Shown: piece by piece, positions 6,832 to 11,221 of the stretch
Layout of the letters: the number at the start of each line of letters is the position of its first letter
Numbering within the stretch: position 1 is the first letter of the stretch
Assembly: GCA_964543935.1 (NCBI GenBank)
Contig: CAZJAK010000076.1
Coordinates: 1 to 11,221 of the forward strand
Source: JAAYDK01 sp964543935
GTDB taxonomy: Bacteria; Spirochaetota; Spirochaetia; Sphaerochaetales; Sphaerochaetaceae
Reading direction: 5' to 3'
Length of the DNA stretch: 11,221 nt
The notes under the pieces: model-generated
What the model was told of the DNA's origin: nothing
Seen by the model: only the letters and a program-made list of their open reading frames with translations
Database searches by the model: none
Position numbers and translations under genes: made by a program

Positions 6832-7279
6832 GAGGAGGCTTCCCGATAGCGTTAAGATCGCGTTGGCGCGCTGGTGGTTCGTTGGTGCGCTCTACTTTTT
6901 CCTTGCCTTCGGCTCCCCGTGGGGGACGAGTTCGGGTGCTCTGGACCTGATCCTCTTCTTATGTGGCGGCATCGGTATCGCCATGGCCTTCATCTTCAAT
7001 CCGGTCGTCAAAGCGATGTTCGGCCCGAAACAAGAGGCGAAAACCCGCTCCCTGATGGCCGGTGTCGGCAACAAGCTGGCCGAGATCGTTTGGTGCAGCG
7101 TCGTGGTGCTGTTGGTGTCGGCCACCTATCAGGGAATCAACAGCCTGTGGGTACAGCTGCGGGATCTTCCAGCCGACACCATCGTGCTCAAGGGTGAGCC
7201 GTTTTTATTCGCCACCTTCTTCATGATCTACTACCAGGTCTCCAAAGGCTTGGCAGCCAAGATCCGCCAGGAGGCCTGA
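6824..7279 (+). CDS. small four-helix membrane protein, family not recognised (fourth of four)
   Basis: A 151-residue protein with hydrophobic segments at about 13-33, 38-58, 86-104 and 125-143. A cytoplasmic-looking basic loop (KAMFGPKQEAKTR) links helices 2 and 3. The first helix is aromatic-rich (WWF at 17-19, YFF at 24-26). The tail after helix 4 is basic (KGLAAKIRQ), consistent with both ends inside. ATG 6824 overlaps the preceding gene by 8 nt and follows AGGAG (6813-6817) by 6 nt. The frame remains open upstream to 6662, but that lies within the previous gene and is a shadow. One base separates its stop from the first lyase gene. I recognise no family. It could belong to a conserved but unnamed set that travels with this ATPase. 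Confidence 0.78.
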   Translation: MAKRRLPDSVKIALARWWFVGALYFFLAFGSPWGTSSGALDLILFLCGGIGIAMAFIFNPVVKAMFGPKQEAKTRSLMAGVGNKLAEIVWCSVVVLLVSATYQGINSLWVQLRDLPADTIVLKGEPFLFATFFMIYYQVSKGLAAKIRQEA

Positions 7280-7280
7280 G

Positions 7281-9248
7281 ATGCGTCATCATGTGTTCAT
7301 CGGGGATTTTGCAGGCTACCAGAGCGAAGGGCGCTCGTGGCAGCGCCTGAAGCAGCAGTGCGACAGCTATTTGACGATGGAAGTGCCGGTCGTCCATCCC
7401 CGTGCAAGCATCACCTACATGGGCCTGTATATCCTCAATCTGGCATTGATGTACCGCCTCTCCGATGAGCCGCGCTACCTCGCATGCGTCCGGCGCTGGA
7501 TGCAGGCGGTCTGCTCCTACGAACATTGGGGCAGCGACAAGAAGACCGAGGACATCGACCTGAGCGCCTCATGGGTGCTCTTTGGATTGTCGTTAGGCTA
7601 TGATTGGCTTGATGAGGAGCTTGATCAGGACGAACGGGATACGATCGTGGCCAAGATCGAACGGCATGCTGGCTTGTTGCATGCTTACAAGCTGGCCACC
7701 GAAGGGCGCTCATGGTCGACCGAATACTGGCAAAACCATAACTGGATCAACATGACCGGTCTGGCGGCGGCAGGGTATGTGCTGAATGCCCACGGCCGCG
7801 ACGGAACGGCGTATGTCGAATCCGCCCGCAGCAACTTCGCCATCGTCTATCCGGCCTTGGCCGAGGACGGCAGCGACTACGAGGGCGTGGCCTATTGGCG
7901 CTACGGTGCGATGTGGCTCTTCGTCTATGCTTGGCTGGCACAGGTCGAAGAGGGTGCGTCTTGGTTCGAAACGTGTCCATTCCTGCGGGAGACCTTCTGG
8001 TTCCGCCTGTACCACAGCGCTCCCGATATGGCCCGCCATCTCAATTTCGGCGATGCCCATGACCGCTATAGCAGCCATCCTGTATGCGTGTACCGGCTGG
8101 TCGCCCGCATGTACCGCAACGGCCAAGCCCAATGGTTGGCCGACAAAGTGGTGGACGACTTGCTGCAACAGGAGGCGAGTTGCAGCAAAGTCCGCCCCGG
8201 AATCTTGCCGGAAGCCGGTTTGGAGTTCATCTGGCACGACCCGCAGGTAGGTGCATCTTGTGTGGACAACCTACCGTTGCTGCGCCACTTTCCCGATTTG
8301 GGCTTGGTGGTGGTCAAGGACGGTTGGGGCCCCGACAGTGCGGTGTTGGCTTTCAAATGCGGACAGCCGGGAGGAACCAAACAGTGGCAGGCCGGTTGGC
8401 CCTTGTGGCGAAAGCGAGGCTGGAAATGCATGTCGCTGTCCCATCACCATCCCGACAACCTCTCCTACCTGCTGGTGCGAGGCGACAAGTATTTCACTTG
8501 CGAGGATGGTTATAACCGCACCGTGGCGGCTAGGCACCACAACGTGCTGCTGGTTGACGGCCAGTTGACCGATGTCGAAGGAGTCAGCGATGCCTATATG
8601 GCCAGTTGCATGGCCCGTTTGGCCATCGACGACTCGTACGAGCCAGATCGGGACTATCTCGGCACGCTCAACTATGTTCGCCATGATGGAGGCATGGTCT
8701 GGTTCTGTGGCCAGACAACGGGCATCTATCCCCAACGGTTGGGCATGAAGCGGGTCGAACGCTTTGTTTTCTGCGACGGCTTGCGCATCACCGTCATGAT
8801 CGACCGGTTCGAGAGTTTGCACGAGCACGAATACGCCATCGTCTGCAATACCGACGAAGCACCCCGGACGCTCGCCGAGGGGCACTACCTCTATCCCGGC
8901 AGCACGATGCGTTATCAGGTGGCTTGCGATTGCCCGATGGTGCAGGAATCGTCGAGCGAGACGATCACGAGCATCATGACCCCGCAAGAACCCGACAAGC
9001 TGGCGGTGACGACGATGCAACACCTCATCCACCACACCCGTGGCCGTGTTGCCCAATGCATCTTTGTAGAGGTGTTCTCACCGGCGGAGCTTCCTGTCAG
9101 GTTGCGTGTGTCCGACTCGGTGGCCTTGGTCGAGACCGACCGGACCATCTACCGCTTCAAAGAGGCGGTGCCGGCTCACCGTTCGTTCGAAGTCGAACAA
9201 GACGGGATCGTGCGCCGCTACCCGCTTGCGGAGGGCTGTGACGTATGA
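7281..9248 (+). CDS. heparinase II/III-family polysaccharide lyase, cytoplasmic (first)
   Basis: A predicted lyase that cleaves uronic-acid-containing oligosaccharides by beta-elimination, giving a 4,5-unsaturated uronate end (655 residues). The N-terminal half reads as an alpha/alpha toroid, with NHNW at 152-155 offering the Asn-His pair and DGSDYEGVAYWRYG at 196-209 offering the catalytic tyrosine (Y205 best, Y200 possible). The heparinase II/III beta-sandwich (PF07940 type) follows, with HHHPDNLSYLLVRGDKYFT from 388, DGY at 409-411 and ARHHNVLLVDG at 417-427, the usual H...N, D-GY and H-N-L-V-DG pattern. No signal peptide is present; the protein starts MRHHVFIGDF, so it should act in the cytoplasm on imported oligomers. 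ATG 7281 follows AGGAGG (7269-7274) by 6 nt. Known relatives act on heparin/heparan, alginate or other uronates. The substrate cannot be chosen from sequence, and the PL subfamily is uncertain. Confidence 0.85.
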   Translation: MRHHVFIGDFAGYQSEGRSWQRLKQQCDSYLTMEVPVVHPRASITYMGLYILNLALMYRLSDEPRYLACVRRWMQAVCSYEHWGSDKKTEDIDLSASWVLFGLSLGYDWLDEELDQDERDTIVAKIERHAGLLHAYKLATEGRSWSTEYWQNHNWINMTGLAAAGYVLNAHGRDGTAYVESARSNFAIVYPALAEDGSDYEGVAYWRYGAMWLFVYAWLAQVEEGASWFETCPFLRETFWFRLYHSAPDMARHLNFGDAHDRYSSHPVCVYRLVARMYRNGQAQWLADKVVDDLLQQEASCSKVRPGILPEAGLEFIWHDPQVGASCVDNLPLLRHFPDLGLVVVKDGWGPDSAVLAFKCGQPGGTKQWQAGWPLWRKRGWKCMSLSHHHPDNLSYLLVRGDKYFTCEDGYNRTVAARHHNVLLVDGQLTDVEGVSDAYMASCMARLAIDDSYEPDRDYLGTLNYVRHDGGMVWFCGQTTGIYPQRLGMKRVERFVFCDGLRITVMIDRFESLHEHEYAIVCNTDEAPRTLAEGHYLYPGSTMRYQVACDCPMVQESSSETITSIMTPQEPDKLAVTTMQHLIHHTRGRVAQCIFVEVFSPAELPVRLRVSDSVALVETDRTIYRFKEAVPAHRSFEVEQDGIVRRYPLAEGCDV

Positions 9249-11140
9249 ACTTCAAAGCAACCACCACACAAGCCTTCGCAGAGATGGTGCACGGCATGCA
9301 GCGCGAGGTCGACTCCTTCATGCGTTCCTTCACCGACGATCCCGCTCGTCTGAGCGGGTGGGGCCATGCCTACTTCTGCGATGAGGACGGCGGACGGTTG
9401 TTGTTCGACCCCAAACGGCCCCACCGCCATGTCTGCAGTGTGTGCAAGCGGGTCTATTCAGGAATCGCCTACGATGCTGCATGGGTGTACTTCTATCGCA
9501 ACCTCGCCATCGTGACAGCCTGGAAAGCGGCCCTGCTGTACCGCACCAACGGCCAGACCAAATACTTGGCCTATGCCAAGACAATCGTCTCCTATTATGC
9601 CGAGCGCTACCACCTGTTCGCCCTCCATGACAAGGAGGGCAGGGTGTACGAGGAGGGGACTGCTCCCGCCTGGGGGTGCGGCAGGATCATGCCGCAAGGC
9701 TTGAACGAGTCGATTTTCGCCATCAGGATGCTGTGGACCCTCGAATTGTTGAAAACTGAGTTGTCGGCGGTCTTTTTGGACTTGGTGCGTGCCAGAATGT
9801 TCGACCAATTCCAACACCTCGTGCGGCCCCAAGTGGATGCGGTGCACAACATCCGTTGTTGGAACTTGGCGGCTTTGGGATGCGCCGCTTTGTTTTTCCA
9901 TGACAAAGGCTTGCTCGATTTCGTCTTCACCGGGGAATTCAATATAGGGCGTCAATTGCGCGAAGGGGTCACCGCCGATGGATTCTGGTACGAGGGGTCG
10001 ATCCACTACCATTATTTCTTGCTCGAAGGGGTCTTGTCGTTGATGCTCATGTGCGATGCCTATGGTCATGACTTCGGCAAGGCCGAAACAGCGATCGTGG
10101 AACGGATGTTGGCGGCCGGTTACGACCAAGCCTTCGACAACCACCGTTTCCCGCTGCCCAACGACGGGTGGCCCGACTTGAACCTCAAGACCTTCGTCCA
10201 TGTCTACCACATGGCTGCCAAGTTTTTTGGCGAGGACAGCCGTATCGGCAACATCCTGAAAAACATTGAGGGCGAGTGCAGCAAGCGCACCACACTGCCG
10301 TTGTCGGAACCCTATTATTGGGACAACCGTATCCCGTTGGAGCGCTTGTTGTTCACCAGCGAGTTCGACTTGGAAGCCTATGTGCCGCTCAGGCGTAGCA
10401 GCTCCAACCGGCCCCATTCGAATTTCGCCATCCTCCGTAACGGCCCGTTGAACGTGTTTGTGAAGTATGGTTTGAATGGACCAAGCCATGCCCATCCCGA
10501 CATCATGAACGTGGAGGTGGCCTACGGGGCGTGGATGGTCAGCCGGGACCTGTCCAACGCCGGTTACCGCTCGTTCATGTGCAACCATTGGCAGCGTGCC
10601 ACGGTCAGCCATAGCACCGTCGCCTGTGGCGGGCGAAACCAAGCAGCCACCCATGGCGGGACGTGCTTGCATTTCGACGACACGTCCATCCATGCCGCAG
10701 TGCAGGAAGTTTATCCCGGGGTGGATTACGAGCGCAGCCTTTCCATCGCTGCCGATCATCTGCAGGACAGCTTCATGGTGACTGACCGCAACCAGGTCGG
10801 CCAAACGATCGATTACCTGTTCCATCTCGAGTCGGACTTCCGCGTGCGGTTGATGGAACCTGGGGCAAGCATGGTGCCGGCAGTCATCGAGGAACAAGCG
10901 GATGGCTATCGCTTTTTATCCGATGTGAAGGAAGTCGTCACTCACGCAAAGACAGTGACATGGCATGCCGCCAACGAGGGAGTCGGCATCACGTTGACAT
11001 TCACGGTGCAGCCTCAGCAACGCTTGCTGGTGGCCCGAAGCCCCGACAATCCGGTCAACCGCACCCGTACGACATTCATCGTGCGTGACAGGGGTCCTCA
11101 GGCGACTTTTTCGCTCAGGTTGGGTTTCACACAGTTGTGA
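9245..11140 (+). CDS. heparinase II/III-family polysaccharide lyase, cytoplasmic (second)
   Basis: A second, distinct member of the heparinase II/III superfamily (631 residues), closer in layout to oligo-alginate-lyase-like (PL15/PL17-type) proteins. An N-terminal module with GHAYFC (40-45), FDP (54-56) and C64-x2-C67 corresponds to the usual Cys-rich motif of these proteins. Candidate active-site residues are H201-N202 in HNIRCWN, Y255 in YEGSIHYHY (249-257) and H415/H417 in SHAHPDIMNVEV. The late block at 427-462 (YGAWMVSRDLSNAGYRS, then W449 and SHSTVACGG) matches the family's D-GY...SH-TV pattern. There is no signal peptide. ATG 9245 overlaps the previous stop as ATGA, with GGAGG at 9230-9234 ten nt upstream, so the two lyases are translationally coupled. 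They probably act one after the other, or on different linkages, of the same imported sugar. Exact specificity is unknown. Confidence 0.86.
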   Translation: MNFKATTTQAFAEMVHGMQREVDSFMRSFTDDPARLSGWGHAYFCDEDGGRLLFDPKRPHRHVCSVCKRVYSGIAYDAAWVYFYRNLAIVTAWKAALLYRTNGQTKYLAYAKTIVSYYAERYHLFALHDKEGRVYEEGTAPAWGCGRIMPQGLNESIFAIRMLWTLELLKTELSAVFLDLVRARMFDQFQHLVRPQVDAVHNIRCWNLAALGCAALFFHDKGLLDFVFTGEFNIGRQLREGVTADGFWYEGSIHYHYFLLEGVLSLMLMCDAYGHDFGKAETAIVERMLAAGYDQAFDNHRFPLPNDGWPDLNLKTFVHVYHMAAKFFGEDSRIGNILKNIEGECSKRTTLPLSEPYYWDNRIPLERLLFTSEFDLEAYVPLRRSSSNRPHSNFAILRNGPLNVFVKYGLNGPSHAHPDIMNVEVAYGAWMVSRDLSNAGYRSFMCNHWQRATVSHSTVACGGRNQAATHGGTCLHFDDTSIHAAVQEVYPGVDYERSLSIAADHLQDSFMVTDRNQVGQTIDYLFHLESDFRVRLMEPGASMVPAVIEEQADGYRFLSDVKEVVTHAKTVTWHAANEGVGITLTFTVQPQQRLLVARSPDNPVNRTRTTFIVRDRGPQATFSLRLGFTQL

Positions 11141-11147
11141 ACAGTGC

Positions 11148-11162
11148 ATCGGACGTTCCGAT
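11148..11162 (+). repeat. short inverted repeat between lyase and dehydrogenase genes
   Basis: ATCGGA (11148-11153) and TCCGAT (11157-11162) form a perfect 6-bp stem with a CGT loop. It ends just before the AAGGAG ribosome site of the next gene. No T run follows, so it is not a terminator. It could modulate access to the ribosome site, or it may be chance. Confidence 0.35.
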
Positions 11163-11175
11163 AAAGGAGTGGGAT

Positions 11176-11221
11176 ATGGAGAAGATTGTGTTGGTGACCG
11201 GAGCGACCGGTGGCATCGGGT
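11176..11221 (+). CDS. short-chain dehydrogenase/reductase, N-terminus only (cut by window end)
   Basis: Only the first 15 codons are in the window: MEKIVLVTGATGGIG. This is the classic first beta strand and TGxxxGxG nucleotide-binding loop of NAD(P)-dependent short-chain dehydrogenases. ATG 11176 follows AAGGAG (11164-11169) by 6 nt and lies 35 nt after the second lyase gene, so it most likely continues the operon. In uronate pathways an SDR of this kind (KduD type) reduces a keto-deoxy-uronate made after lyase action. That role fits the context but cannot be proved from so short a piece. Other SDR substrates are equally possible. Confidence 0.8.
   Translation, partial: MEKIVLVTGATGGIG

Noticed and set aside
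4281..7279. Four small membrane proteins as fragments of a broken permease
   Set aside because: Each has its own start with a ribosome site or a coupling overlap and a basic N-terminus. None carries an EAA loop or joins to a neighbour in another frame.
9458..10897. 479-codon minus-strand frame opposite the second lyase
   Set aside because: It is antisense to a gene with clear family motifs, and the protein shows no recognisable domain.

Overview
The window is one uninterrupted plus-strand operon for uptake and cytoplasmic breakdown of a uronic-acid-type oligosaccharide. It runs from its promoter to the first codons of an eleventh gene. The DNA is fairly GC-rich outside the leader. The solute-binding protein has a plain signal peptide ending in an ATG-T-x-EKP-like stretch, with no usable lipobox. 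That style, together with LplB/YtcP-type permeases, suggests a diderm spirochaete of the Sphaerochaeta/Treponema kind rather than Paenibacillus. This is inference from protein style; no marker gene is present.

Layout: positions 1-262 are an AT-rich leader. It holds a strong sigma-70-type promoter (TTGACA, 17 bp, TATCCT at 114-142) and two 26-bp near-identical operator-like elements (154-179 and 212-237), spaced exactly 58 bp, between the predicted start of transcription and the first ribosome binding site. Then come two ABC permeases (263-1231, 1242-2105), a large 691-residue periplasmic binding protein (2144-4219), and a hairpin without a U tract. After these come two small four-helix membrane proteins (4281-4817, 4804-5274), a UgpC/MalK-type ABC ATPase (5276-6376), and two further small four-helix membrane proteins (6373-6831, 6824-7279). 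The operon continues with two different heparinase II/III-family polysaccharide lyases (7281-9248, 9245-11140) and the start of a short-chain dehydrogenase (from 11176, cut by the window end).

How the parts may work together: the binding protein captures an oligosaccharide in the periplasm, and the two permeases with the ATPase import it. The two lyases lack signal peptides, so they would cleave the imported uronate-containing oligomer in the cytoplasm by beta-elimination. The SDR would then reduce a keto-sugar product (KduD-like role, inferred). The least explained part is the set of four small, unrecognised membrane proteins arranged two before and two after the ATPase, all tightly coupled to it in translation. 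They are the best candidate for something undescribed here.
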